A DNA stretch of 21,028 nt from the NCBI GenBank assembly GCA_900770295.1, contig CAAGJQ010000113.1, positions 1 through 21,028 of the forward strand. The letters are read 5' to 3'. The notes under the pieces were generated by a model. It saw only the letters and a list, made by a program, of their open reading frames with translations, had not been told where the DNA came from and did no database searches. A program made the position numbers and the translations under genes. The DNA comes from an uncultured Oscillibacter sp. (GTDB lineage Bacteria; Bacillota; Clostridia; Oscillospirales; Oscillospiraceae). Shown piece by piece: positions 1-6,960 of the stretch. Numbering within the stretch: the stretch's first letter is position 1; the number at the start of each line of letters is the position of its first letter.

Positions 1-671
1 TGAAGTACGAGCAGAACGCCTATGAGGACGCCGCCAAGCGGATGCCCAAGGTGGAGTCCTTCGTCCAGACCCCCGACGGCCCCGGCAACGTCAAGAGCGT
101 GGACCTGCTGCGGGAGACCATGAAGGTGGCTCTGGACAGCGCACCGGAGCCCCTCAAGACCTATCATGGCTGTGAGGTGTGCATCCTGCGCAACGGCAAG
201 GGCAGCCGGGAGGGCATTGAGATCCCGGAGCGGCCCGCCCGCTATGTGGAGGAGAAGCCGGAGGAGGAGTTCATCGCACCGGTGATCACCGCCACCCCCT
301 TCTACGTGGACGCCCAGTTGGAGGACGCGCCTGTCCGGGAGAAGATGGGCGTGGAGGGCAGCGAGACCGGCAAGCCCCGCCGCCGCCACCGGGGCGGACG
401 CCGCCGCAGCGGCAAGCCCGCCGGAGATCCGGTCAAGGCGGAGCCGAAGCAGCAGCCCAAGTCCGGTGAGGAGAAAAAGAGCGGTCAGGGCGGCCAGAAG
501 CCCCGCCCGCCCAAGCAGCAGGCGCCGAAGCAGCCCCAGCAGCCCCGTCCCGAGGCGGCGAAGGCCGAGAGCGGCGACGGCGGCGAGGCCAAGCGCCGCC
601 GCAGGCCCCATCACCGGGGCGGACGCCGCCGGAACAAGGGCGGCGAGGGGGCCGCGCCTCAGAGCGAATAA
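1..671 (+). CDS. ricT: RicT/YaaT-type PSP1 domain protein, 3' part
   Basis: The 5' end lies outside the window; the frame is open from base 3 (KYEQNAYEDAAKRMPKV...) to TAA at 669-671. The visible start matches the end of the PSP1 domain of RicT (YaaT), including the KYEQxxYED, RMPK and 'V.TPDGPGNVKSVDLLRETMKV' region. In Bacillus, RicT works with RicA and RicF as an Fe-S complex that supports RNase Y-dependent mRNA maturation and sporulation, in the cytoplasm. After the PSP1 end there is an extension of roughly 100 residues that is very rich in Arg, Lys, Pro and Gln, with two similar basic blocks (RRRHRGGRRR and RRRRPHHRGGRRR). The ordinary Bacillus protein does not carry such a tail. The family call is firm; a role for the tail in RNA binding is inference. 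Confidence 0.88.
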   Translation, partial: KYEQNAYEDAAKRMPKVESFVQTPDGPGNVKSVDLLRETMKVALDSAPEPLKTYHGCEVCILRNGKGSREGIEIPERPARYVEEKPEEEFIAPVITATPFYVDAQLEDAPVREKMGVEGSETGKPRRRHRGGRRRSGKPAGDPVKAEPKQQPKSGEEKKSGQGGQKPRPPKQQAPKQPQQPRPEAAKAESGDGGEAKRRRRPHHRGGRRRNKGGEGAAPQSE

Positions 672-681
672 AATGATCGGG

Positions 682-718
682 AGCCCCGCCGCCCGCGCAG
701 CGGGCGGCGGGGCTTTTT
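682..718 (+). terminator. intrinsic terminator of ricT
   Basis: A perfect 15-bp GC-rich stem (682-696 with 700-714) with a GCA loop runs straight into TTTTT. It lies 10 bases after the ricT stop codon. Confidence 0.93.
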
Positions 719-738
719 GAAAACAAAAGGAGATTGCC

Positions 739-1584
739 ATGGGAAGATTTTCGGGAGTTCTGCTGACCAGCGATTTTGACAATACCCTGATTTATACTGA
801 GGCCGCGCTGCGGACCGGCGCGCCGGTGCCGCCGCTGTCCGAGGCTAACCGCGCCGCCCTGGAGTACTTCGTGGCGGAGGGCGGGCATTTTGCCATCGCC
901 ACCGGCCGGGCGCTGGCGGCCTTCCGGAAGTACGCCGGCCAGGTGCCCATGAACACCCCGGGCGTGGTGTGTAACGGCGCGGCCCTGTATGATTTTGCAA
1001 AAGGCGAATACCTGGAGACAGCTCTGCTGGACGGCAGCGTCCGGGAGCGGGGACAGGAAATCCTGGACCGTTTCCCGGAGGCGGCGGTGGAGGCGTACCA
1101 CATCGATAACGTGATCCACGCCGTCCACCCCAATGAGATCACCCATCAGCACGAGCACCTGACCAAAGTGGGCGTGGAGGAGAAGCCGACCCTGTTGGAA
1201 GTACCCCTGCCCCTGGGCAAGCTGCTGTTCGAGGCGGACCACGGGACGCTGGAGGAGATCAAGGCCTATCTGGCGGAGCGGGGCTGGGCGGAGGACTACG
1301 AGCTGATCTTCTCCGGCAAGACCCTCCTGGAGATGACCGCCAGGGGCGCCAACAAGGGCGGCATGGTCCGCCGTCTGGCGGCCCGCCTGGGCATCCCCAT
1401 GGACCACGTCTACTGCGTGGGAGACGAGGCCAACGACATCACCATGCTGACCGCGGCGGCGGAGGGCTTCGCCCCGGCCAACTGCGTCCCGGCTGTCCGG
1501 GACTGCGGAGCCACCATCGTGGCCGACGCCCGGGAGAGCGCGCTGGCGGATGTAGTGGCCCGTTTGGAGGAGAAATACCGCTGA
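739..1584 (+). CDS. Cof-type HAD-superfamily hydrolase
   Basis: A protein of 281 aa, the usual length for Cof/YbiV-like HAD phosphatases with a C2-type cap. Motif I is SDFDNT (nucleophile D12, acid/base D14), motif II is IATGR (T55), the conserved Lys is in ARGANKGG near residue 208, and motif IV is VGDEANDITML near 227-237. The family are cytoplasmic Mg2+-dependent phosphatases of sugar phosphates, nucleotides or PLP; the substrate cannot be read from sequence. The start follows an AGGAG-type ribosome site (729-733). It sits alone between the ricT terminator and the next regulator gene. No clear promoter was seen in the short gap after the ricT terminator. Confidence 0.9.
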   Translation: MGRFSGVLLTSDFDNTLIYTEAALRTGAPVPPLSEANRAALEYFVAEGGHFAIATGRALAAFRKYAGQVPMNTPGVVCNGAALYDFAKGEYLETALLDGSVRERGQEILDRFPEAAVEAYHIDNVIHAVHPNEITHQHEHLTKVGVEEKPTLLEVPLPLGKLLFEADHGTLEEIKAYLAERGWAEDYELIFSGKTLLEMTARGANKGGMVRRLAARLGIPMDHVYCVGDEANDITMLTAAAEGFAPANCVPAVRDCGATIVADARESALADVVARLEEKYR

Positions 1585-1690
1585 AGACCATCGCCGCTAC
1601 CTGTGGTTGCGGAAGTTCCGCCTTTAGTTGCTGGCGGTGGAGGCTGCCTTCTGCTATGCTGGATACAGTCCGAAAACAGGAGGAAAGGCC

Positions 1691-2365
1691 ATGACCTTTG
1701 GAGAAAAACTGCAAAAGCTCCGGGCCCGGGAGGGGCTCAGCCAGGACGCGCTGGCGGAGCTGCTGAACGTTTCCCGACAGGCTGTCAGCAAATGGGAGCG
1801 GGATGAGACGATGCCGGAGGCGGAGAAGATCATCCGCATCAGCGACTGTTTTCACGTCACAACGGATTATCTGCTGAAAGACATCCCGGAAGAGAACCGG
1901 GATCTTCCGCGCCGCCGGGAATTCGGCGAGTGGTTCCGGGGGCGCGGCTGGCTGCTGGGATGGATTCCGCTGCTCTGGGGCCTTTGGCGCATGGCGCGGA
2001 TGTGGACCCTTGCCGCCTATGGGGATTCGCTGTGGATGCGGCTGTGGATGTGGCTGATATATGCGATGCCATACGGAAACATTGCCCTGACGGGGATTGC
2101 CGCTGTGCTGCTGGGCCGCCGGCTGGCCGGACGGCTCAGGTGGTATCACGCCGGCGGCCTGCCGGTATTCTGGAGCGTGCTGGAGCTGGCGCGTGCGGCG
2201 CTGCTGGCACTGATGGAGTGGAAAAGGCCCTCGAATGTCTTTTTTGCGGAGGAAGGACTCTGGAACCGGTACCAGGGCTGGCTTCTGTTGGCGGCTCTGG
2301 CGGCGGCCGTGGGTCTGACGGTGCTGATGCTGGGGAAACGGGCTGATACCAAAAGAGAAACATAA
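1691..2365 (+). CDS. XRE-family regulator with C-terminal membrane domain
   Basis: I place the start at ATG 1691 because AGGAGG sits 7 bases upstream and the protein then begins at the HTH domain (MTFGEKLQKLRAREGLSQ). This gives 224 aa; the frame is open further upstream but without homology. Residues about 5-65 form an HTH_3 domain of the clostridial type (LSQDALAELLNVSRQAVSKWE ... TTDYLL). From about residue 85 on there are several hydrophobic, Trp-rich stretches that look like four or so membrane segments. This is a one-component DNA-binding protein tethered to the membrane, of the kind common in Clostridia; its signal is unknown. A TGcTATGCT extended -10-like sequence at 1652-1660 could be its promoter, without a good -35. 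Confidence 0.85.
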   Translation: MTFGEKLQKLRAREGLSQDALAELLNVSRQAVSKWERDETMPEAEKIIRISDCFHVTTDYLLKDIPEENRDLPRRREFGEWFRGRGWLLGWIPLLWGLWRMARMWTLAAYGDSLWMRLWMWLIYAMPYGNIALTGIAAVLLGRRLAGRLRWYHAGGLPVFWSVLELARAALLALMEWKRPSNVFFAEEGLWNRYQGWLLLAALAAAVGLTVLMLGKRADTKRET

Positions 2366-2373
2366 GAAGAGAC

Positions 2374-2409
2374 GCATCCCGGTGGTTTTCCACCGGGATG
2401 CTCTTTTTT
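2374..2409 (+). terminator. intrinsic terminator
   Basis: A 12-bp perfect stem (2374-2385 with 2390-2401), loop TTTT, followed by TCTTTTTT. It ends the XRE membrane regulator gene. Confidence 0.93.
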
Positions 2410-2419
2410 AAAATTCCCC

Positions 2420-2447
2420 TTGACAAATCTGCAATATGTGTTATTGT
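2420..2447 (+). promoter_or_regulatory. promoter of the gntR-ABC operon
   Basis: A perfect -35 TTGACA (2420-2425) is followed after 16 bases by TATTGT (2442-2447) as the best -10. It lies about 45 bases before the gntR start and its -10 is entered by the operator palindrome. Confidence 0.7.
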
Positions 2448-2464
2448 ATTAATTGCTTAATACA
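2445..2464. promoter_or_regulatory. palindromic operator, probably for the GntR protein
   Basis: Perfect inverted repeat with 8-bp arms TGTATTAA and TTAATACA around TTGC. It overlaps the -10 end and start-site region of the promoter. YtrA-type GntR proteins generally repress their own operon by binding such sites, so autoregulation is the natural reading. Confidence 0.75.
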
Positions 2465-2490
2465 TACGAGGCAAGCGGGAGGGATAACTC

Positions 2491-2883
2491 TTGAAATGGC
2501 AATTTTCCAACGACGCGCCGATCTACGCCCAGCTCATCGAGCAGATCAAGGTTGGTATCGTCTCCGGCGCGTTCCCACCGGGGGAGCGGCTGCCATCGGT
2601 GCGTGACCTCGCCACGGAGGCGGGCGTCAATCCCAACACCATGCAGCGCGCCCTGGCGGAGCTGGAGCGGGACGGACTGGTGTACAGCCAGCGGACCACG
2701 GGCAGATTTGTAACGGAGGACAAAACGATGATCGAGACAGCGAAACGGAGCCTGGCGGAACGTCATGTCAAGACGTTTCTGGCGGCGATGCTCCGGCTGG
2801 GCTTCCAGCGGGAGGAGATCATGACCCTGCTGCGGCAGGAGACCGGAGAGGAGGGCGAATCCCATGGCGGTTCTGGAGTGTAA
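2491..2883 (+). CDS. GntR family (YtrA subfamily) transcriptional regulator
   Basis: A protein of 130 aa starting at TTG 2491, preceded by GGGAGGG; starting there gives the typical family opening (KWQFSNDAPIYAQLIEQIK). It carries the winged HTH of GntR proteins (GERLPSVRDLATEAGVNPNTMQRALAELERDGLVYSQRTTGRFV, about residues 25-75) and only a short C-terminal helical dimerisation part, which is the YtrA layout. It overlaps the following ATPase gene by 20 bases, so the two are translationally coupled. YtrA regulators usually control the ABC transporter genes next to them, often in response to cell-envelope stress or antibiotics; the actual inducer here is unknown. Confidence 0.93.
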   Translation: MKWQFSNDAPIYAQLIEQIKVGIVSGAFPPGERLPSVRDLATEAGVNPNTMQRALAELERDGLVYSQRTTGRFVTEDKTMIETAKRSLAERHVKTFLAAMLRLGFQREEIMTLLRQETGEEGESHGGSGV

Positions 2884-3559
2884 GGACCTGTGCAAAAACT
2901 ACGGCCACGCGGCCGCGCTGGACCATGTCAGCTTCGCCGTGGAGCCGGGCCACATCGTGGGCCTGCTGGGCCCCAACGGCAGCGGCAAGACCACGCTCAT
3001 CAAGCTGGCCAACGGCCTGCTGACCCCCACCAGCGGCGAGATCCTGGTGTGCGATACGGCGCCGGGGAAGGCCACCCATGCCTGGGTCAGCTATCTGCCG
3101 GAGCGGACGTCCATCCCCACCTGGATGACCACCACCCAGCTGCTGGACTTCTATCAGGATTTCTACGCGGACTTCCGCCGGGACGCGGCGGAGGAGATGC
3201 TGACCCACCTGAACATCCAGCCCAGGCAGCGCATCAAGCAGATGAGCAAGGGCACCCGGGAGAAGGTGCAGCTCATCATGGTCATGAGCCGGGCGGCGAA
3301 GCTGTATCTGCTGGATGAGCCCATCGGAGGCGTGGACCCCGCCACCCGGGACTACATCCTCTCCACCATCATCGGCAACTACAACCCTGAGGCGGCGGTG
3401 GTGATCTCCACCCACCTGATCTCCGATGTGGAAAAGGTGCTGGACGAAGTGATCTTCATCAACCAGGGCCGCATGGTGCTCCAGGCCTCCGTGGACCAGA
3501 TCCGGGAGGAGAAGGGCATGAGTGTGGATGAACTGTTCCGGGAGGTGTTCAAATGCTGA
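2864..3559 (+). CDS. ABC transporter ATP-binding protein
   Basis: A protein of 231 aa, a single cytoplasmic ATPase domain. Walker A is GPNGSGKTT (36-44), Walker B is KLYLLDEP (ending D151-E152), the D-loop is GGVD and the switch His is H184 (ISTHLISD). The signature reads MSKGT (127-131) rather than LSGGQ, a variant often found in the ATPases that accompany YtrA regulators. It overlaps gntR by 20 bases and the permease gene by 7 bases, so the three form one tightly coupled operon. It powers the permease encoded next to it; the exported substrate is not known. Confidence 0.93.
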   Translation: MAVLECKDLCKNYGHAAALDHVSFAVEPGHIVGLLGPNGSGKTTLIKLANGLLTPTSGEILVCDTAPGKATHAWVSYLPERTSIPTWMTTTQLLDFYQDFYADFRRDAAEEMLTHLNIQPRQRIKQMSKGTREKVQLIMVMSRAAKLYLLDEPIGGVDPATRDYILSTIIGNYNPEAAVVISTHLISDVEKVLDEVIFINQGRMVLQASVDQIREEKGMSVDELFREVFKC

Positions 3560-4371
3560 GAAAGCTCTTGAAGCACGAGTTCCGTGCCACGGGCCGCATT
3601 ATGCTGCCCCTGTTTCTGATCCTGTTGGCGACCTCCGTGGGCGCCAATCTCTCCATCCGTGGGATGCTGGATACGGACAATCGGTTCCTGAACATTCTGG
3701 GCACCTTATTGGTCGTGGCCTTTGTGGTCGCTGTCATCGGCGTGTGCGTCATGAGCATGGTGGTCATGGTCCAGCGGTTCTATAAGAACCTGCTCCAGGA
3801 CGAGGGCTATGTCATGATGACGCTGCCCGTCTCCACCCACCAGCACATCTGGAGCAAGCTCATCGTCTCCGCCGTCTGGTTCGCCCTGACCATTGTGATC
3901 GTGTGTCTGGCCTGCCTCATCATGGCGGCTGATGTCACGGTGATCGGAGAGATCGTGTCGGGCTGCCGGGACCTGTTCCGGCATGTCACCGCCTACTACG
4001 CCCTCAACGGCACCGCCATCGCGGCGGAGTTTCTGGTGATGTGCTTCGTGGGCTGCTGCGCCATGTGCCTGCAGTTCTACGCCTCCCTGGCCATCGGCCA
4101 CAGCTTCCCCAACCACAAGATGGCCTGGTCCGTGTGCTGGTTCTTCATCATCCAGTTCGCCGTACAGTTCCTGGGCGGCACCCTGATCGCCCTGCTGGAC
4201 GAATCCTGGTTCCATCACCTGCTGCTGGGCTGGACGGACGGCTGGCAGATCTCCGGCATGGCCGCCATGCATCTGTCGATGGTTGTCATGATCCTGGGCG
4301 AGCTGGTCTACGGCGCTGTTTTCTATTTCTTAACAACTTACTTCTTGAAGCGGCGCCTGAATCTGGAGTAA
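3553..4371 (+). CDS. ABC transporter permease, GntR-linked
   Basis: A protein of 272 aa whose ATG lies inside the last codons of the ATPase gene. It has about six hydrophobic segments: near residues 15-33, 48-75, 100-123, 140-175, 192-215 and 235-262. There is no periplasmic-binding or large extracellular domain. The length and layout match the integral membrane subunit of small ABC-2-like exporters paired with YtrA regulators. No sequence feature identifies a substrate. Antimicrobial-peptide or envelope-stress export is a family-based guess only. Confidence 0.87.
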   Translation: MLRKLLKHEFRATGRIMLPLFLILLATSVGANLSIRGMLDTDNRFLNILGTLLVVAFVVAVIGVCVMSMVVMVQRFYKNLLQDEGYVMMTLPVSTHQHIWSKLIVSAVWFALTIVIVCLACLIMAADVTVIGEIVSGCRDLFRHVTAYYALNGTAIAAEFLVMCFVGCCAMCLQFYASLAIGHSFPNHKMAWSVCWFFIIQFAVQFLGGTLIALLDESWFHHLLLGWTDGWQISGMAAMHLSMVVMILGELVYGAVFYFLTTYFLKRRLNLE

Positions 4372-4388
4372 ACTGGCCATAACGCCGT

Positions 4389-4427
4389 CACGGTCTCCGG
4401 GACTGCCGGGGACCGTGGCTTTTGTTT
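4389..4427 (+). terminator. intrinsic terminator of the gntR-ABC operon
   Basis: A 12-bp stem (4389-4400 with 4406-4417, one T-G pair), loop GACTG, then GCTTTTGTTT. The T-run directly abuts the ribosome site of the next gene, so read-through transcripts would still be translated. Confidence 0.8.
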
Positions 4428-4436
4428 GGAGGACCC

Positions 4437-4907
4437 ATGCCTTTTCTGGAAACTGCGTTGGGAAAACTGATGATAACATTTGGCACGGCCATGATCCCGG
4501 TCATCGAGCTGCGGGGGGCTATTCCCGTGGGCATCGCCGCCGGACTGCCGCCCGCCGTGGCCTGCGCGACGGCGATCCTGGGAAACCTGCTGCCGGTGCC
4601 GCTGATCATGCTGCTGGTCCGCCGGGTCTTCAACTGGCTGCGGGACACCCGTTTTTTCGGCCCGAAGATCGTGAAACTGGAGCGCCGCGCCCACCTGAAG
4701 GGCCGCATCGTGCGGAAGTACCGCCTGCTGGGGCTGGTGGTCCTGGTGGGGATCCCACTGCCGGGTACGGGGGCCTGGACCGGCGCGCTGGTGGCATCGC
4801 TGCTGGATATCCGGCTGCGCCACGCCCTGCCCGCCATTCTGGCGGGGCTGATCATCGCCGGGGGCATCACCACGGCGGTGACGCTGGGCCTGATCCGGCT
4901 GTTTTAA
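4437..4907 (+). CDS. COG2426 / small multidrug export family membrane protein
   Basis: Start taken at ATG 4437, just after GGAGGA (4428-4433), giving 156 aa. The upstream in-frame TTG at 4422 lies inside the terminator T-run and was not used. The sequence has the family hallmark PVIELRGAIPVGIAAGLP near residues 20-37. Hydrophobic segments follow: ATAILGNLLPVPLIMLLVRR, the YRLLGLVVLVGIPLPGTGAWTGALVASLL block and a C-terminal helix. Pfam names the family 'putative small multi-drug export protein', but its real transport role is poorly established. No partner gene is evident; it lies between two terminators as a single-gene unit. Confidence 0.85.
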   Translation: MPFLETALGKLMITFGTAMIPVIELRGAIPVGIAAGLPPAVACATAILGNLLPVPLIMLLVRRVFNWLRDTRFFGPKIVKLERRAHLKGRIVRKYRLLGLVVLVGIPLPGTGAWTGALVASLLDIRLRHALPAILAGLIIAGGITTAVTLGLIRLF

Positions 4908-4914
4908 AAAAGAG

Positions 4915-4939
4915 ACCCGCCGGACTCCGGCGGGTTTTT
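4915..4939. terminator. bidirectional intrinsic terminator
   Basis: A 9-bp perfect stem (4915-4923 with 4927-4935), loop ACT. It is followed by TTTTT on the plus strand and by CTCTTTTTT on the minus strand, so it serves both convergent genes. Confidence 0.9.
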
Positions 4940-4940
4940 C

Positions 4941-5129
4941 CTATCCAAAGTCGTGCCGTCCGCCGCAGGGGATGCCCAGGTCCTCCATCAGGCGGACGAT
5001 GGCCTCGATGCGCTGAAAGCACTCCGGGTCATCCATGGAGCCGTCGGCGAGGATATCCCGGATTTTCAGCAAAGCGCGGCTGCTGGCGTCGGAGACCAGA
5101 CACCGGTAAAAGTTTTCCACATCCTGCAT
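4941..5129 (-). CDS. small hypothetical protein (62 aa)
   Basis: The open frame extends to 5261, but I choose the ATG at 5129 because it follows GAGGTG (ribosome site) 5 bases upstream; this gives 62 aa. The region upstream of it is AT-rich intergenic DNA. The product is acidic and helical (MQDVENFYRCLVSDASSRALLKIRDIL... ending in GGRHDFG), without membrane segments or a signal peptide. I do not recognise a characterised family. It is transcribed divergently from the small XRE gene across a palindrome-rich AT region and converges on the COG2426 gene. Confidence 0.65.
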   Translation of the reverse strand: MQDVENFYRCLVSDASSRALLKIRDILADGSMDDPECFQRIEAIVRLMEDLGIPCGGRHDFG

Positions 5130-5150
5130 AAAATCACCTCTATAGTTTAT

Positions 5151-5174
5151 ATATAGCCTATATGGTATCATATA
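5151..5174. promoter_or_regulatory. overlapping palindromes in divergent promoter region
   Basis: Two overlapping inverted repeats lie between the divergent 62-aa gene and the XRE gene: ATATAG-C-CTATAT (5151-5163) and TATATG-GTAT-CATATA (5159-5174). The region is far more AT-rich than its surroundings. They may be operators for the XRE protein encoded next to them. I could not assign -35/-10 elements with confidence on either strand. Confidence 0.45.
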
Positions 5175-5236
5175 TCGCCCACTTTGCGCAAGTCCTTCCA
5201 GTACATTGTTTCTAACAAGAACTGGGGGGAGAGCAT

Positions 5237-5479
5237 ATGGATACCAGAACTGCGGTTGCAAATCGGCTGATTGCGCTTTGCGGTGAACGGGGATGGACGA
5301 TTAATAAACTTGCCACGGTATCTGGTGTATCCTCGTCCACGGTAAAGAGTATTTTGTACGGAAGAAGTAAGAATCCGGGAGTTGTCACCATCAAAATGCT
5401 CTGCGACGGCCTGGAGATCTCCCTGGAGGAGTTCTTCTCCGGCCAGGAGTTCACGGAGCTGGAACAGGAGATCAAATAA
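5237..5479 (+). CDS. XRE-family helix-turn-helix protein (80 aa)
   Basis: A stand-alone Cro/C1-type HTH domain: MDTRTAVANRLIALCGERGWTINKLATVSGVSSSTVKSILYGRS ... IKMLCDGLEISLEEFF. The recognition part is near residues 20-45. The start follows GGGGGGAGAG. Such small proteins act as cytoplasmic repressors or phage-type switches. There is no toxin partner that I recognise; the only neighbour is the divergent 62-aa gene. The first half of the gene is clearly more AT-rich than neighbouring genes, which could mean recent acquisition. Confidence 0.87.
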   Translation: MDTRTAVANRLIALCGERGWTINKLATVSGVSSSTVKSILYGRSKNPGVVTIKMLCDGLEISLEEFFSGQEFTELEQEIK

Positions 5480-5508
5480 AAAAGAGAGCCTTTTCGGCTC
5501 TCTTTTTT
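5478..5508. terminator. bidirectional intrinsic terminator
   Basis: A 13-bp perfect stem (5478-5490 with 5496-5508) of the form AAAAAAGAGAGCC / GGCTCTCTTTTTT, loop TTTTC. It has T-runs on both strands and lies between the convergent XRE and guanine deaminase genes. Confidence 0.93.
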
Positions 5509-5512
5509 ACGC

Positions 5513-6784
5513 TTATTCAGCGGTATAGACCTTTCTCCCCGCGCTCCACACCGCCCGGACGGCGCCCTGCTGCCGCAGGTACACGCACCGCTCCAGCCGC
5601 TCCGCCGGGGTCAGGGGATGGGGCTGAGGCAGGGTGCCGTCCGCCAGGACGATGGCGTGGAGGGGGTTGCCGGGGGCAAAGCCCGGCTGTTCCCCGAAAT
5701 ACGCCGCGCCGGCGGAGGTGCCCAGATACCAGCCCTCGGGGACCGTCAGAAAATCCGTCTCCCAGTTGTCCAGCACCCGCCGGGCCTTGGAGGCCCGGAT
5801 GGCGGACGCCACCACGTCGAACATGTCCAGGTGGTCGCCGCCGGCAATGTCGCTGCCCAGGGCCACTTTCAATCCCTCGTTCAGCATGACCCGCACCGGC
5901 GCCACGCCGGAGCAGATGTTCTGGTTGGAGTCCGCGCAGTGGACCACGGTGACGCCCGCGTCCCGCATGGCCTGCCGCTCCCGCCCGTCGGACCAGACGC
6001 AGTGGGCCATGACGGTGCGGCTGTTCCACAAACCGTACTTGGCATAGGTCTCCCAGTACTGCCGGCAGTCGGGGTGGAGCTGGCGCACCCACTCCATCTC
6101 CGCCTGGTTTTCCGACAGGTGGGACTGCACCGGCAGGTCCCGCTCTGCCGCAAGCTCCCCCAGAAACGCCATCAGCTCGTCCGTGCAGGAGGGGGTGAAC
6201 CGGGGCGTCAGCGTGGGCTTGACGTGGGGAAAATCCTGACACTCGTCCAGCCACCGCAGGGTCTCCCGCTTGGATTCCCCGGTGGTCTCCTCCAGCACGC
6301 CGGGGGCGCTGTTGCGGTCCATGTTCACCTTGCCCACATAGCCCGTGACGCCCGCCTTTTCCAGTTCCTCCATCAGGATCAGCGTTGCCTCCCGGTGGAG
6401 AGAGGAGAACATACACACCCGGGTGGTGCCGCTTTTCACCAGCTCTGCCGCCAGCCTGCGGTAAACCTCCCGGGCGTAGTCCGGGTCCGCGAACCGGGCC
6501 TCGGTGGGGAAGGCGTAAGTGTTCAGCCAGTCCAGCAGGGGCAGGTCCATGCCCATGCCCAGCATGGGGTACTGGGGGGCGTGGAGATGCAGGTCCGCGA
6601 AGGACTGCAAGATCAGGTCGCTGCCGAAATCCTCCACGGGTGCGCCGGCGTATTGCTCCGGCAGGACGGGGAACACGCCGGTGATCTTGCCGTCCTCCGC
6701 GATCAGGTAGCCGTTCTCCGTAATGTCCAGCCGTCCCAGAGCGGGGGCGGAGACAACCGTGCCTTTTAAGATCGTAACAGACAT
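5513..6784 (-). CDS. guaD: guanine deaminase
   Basis: A protein of 423 aa of the amidohydrolase superfamily. It converts guanine to xanthine and ammonia in the cytoplasm, in purine salvage and catabolism. Expected metal ligands and catalytic residues are present: HLH (H66, H68) followed by the guanine-deaminase block APQYPMLGMGMDLPLLDWLNTYAFPTEARF, QSHLSE (H222, E225), MAHCVW (H261) and GSDIAGG (D312). The WLNTYxFPTE string separates it from other deaminases of the superfamily. AGGTG lies 5 bases before the ATG. The leader holds a purine riboswitch and a terminator-like hairpin, so expression probably responds to guanine or hypoxanthine. It is a single-gene unit; no permease or xanthine gene is linked in the window. 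Confidence 0.92.
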   Translation of the reverse strand: MSVTILKGTVVSAPALGRLDITENGYLIAEDGKITGVFPVLPEQYAGAPVEDFGSDLILQSFADLHLHAPQYPMLGMGMDLPLLDWLNTYAFPTEARFADPDYAREVYRRLAAELVKSGTTRVCMFSSLHREATLILMEELEKAGVTGYVGKVNMDRNSAPGVLEETTGESKRETLRWLDECQDFPHVKPTLTPRFTPSCTDELMAFLGELAAERDLPVQSHLSENQAEMEWVRQLHPDCRQYWETYAKYGLWNSRTVMAHCVWSDGRERQAMRDAGVTVVHCADSNQNICSGVAPVRVMLNEGLKVALGSDIAGGDHLDMFDVVASAIRASKARRVLDNWETDFLTVPEGWYLGTSAGAAYFGEQPGFAPGNPLHAIVLADGTLPQPHPLTPAERLERCVYLRQQGAVRAVWSAGRKVYTAE

Positions 6785-6813
6785 ACAAACACCTCACATG
6801 CGAAATGTCGGCA

Positions 6814-6852
6814 CAAAAGAAAAGGAGCGCCCGCCGGAGGAGACCTCGCCCC
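6814..6852 (-). terminator. terminator-like hairpin in the guaD leader
   Basis: Read on the minus strand, GGGGCG (6852-6847) pairs with CGCTCC (6829-6824), with an inner GAGG-TCT-CCTC hairpin, and is followed by TTTTCTTTT. It lies between the purine aptamer and the guaD ribosome site and is the likely expression platform. The 3' flank of P1 (GUCC) could alternatively pair with GGGC inside this hairpin, so a switch between two folds is possible. Confidence 0.65.
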
Positions 6853-6863
6853 ATCGGCCGGAC

Positions 6864-6933
6864 ACTCATAGCAGAGCCTTTCGGCGGCTCCGTAGAAACT
6901 TTCGCGCCATCTGCACAGCGAAATTATATGAGT
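6864..6933 (-). promoter_or_regulatory. purine riboswitch aptamer (guanine class)
   Basis: The minus-strand leader has the full purine aptamer layout. P1 is ACUCAUA / UAUGAGU (7 bp) and J1/2 begins UAAU. P2 is UCGC / GCGA, with an L2 ending AUGG. J2/3 contains the invariant GUUUCUAC. P3 is GGAGCC / GGCUCU with the 7-base loop GCCGAAA, and J3/1 is GCU. The specificity base equivalent to C74 of the xpt aptamer is C, which indicates guanine/hypoxanthine rather than adenine. L2 is about three bases longer than in xpt; the GG of L2 and CC of L3 needed for the loop-loop contact are present. Confidence 0.88.
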
Positions 6934-6960
6934 CCTTTTGATTGATATGCCGTTATTTAT

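Noticed and set aside
433..1407. 324-codon minus-strand frame across ricT and the HAD gene
   Set aside because: It crosses a strong plus-strand terminator and is antisense to two genes with clear motifs.
5237..5479. A toxin-antitoxin pair with the 62-aa protein
   Set aside because: TA partners are normally co-directional in one operon; these genes are divergent and the 62-aa protein has no toxin motif I recognise.
5618..6769. 383-codon plus-strand frame
   Set aside because: Antisense to guanine deaminase, which has all metal ligands in place.
6841..6940. An adenine riboswitch upstream of guaD
   Set aside because: The base at the specificity position is C, as in guanine aptamers; adenine aptamers have U.
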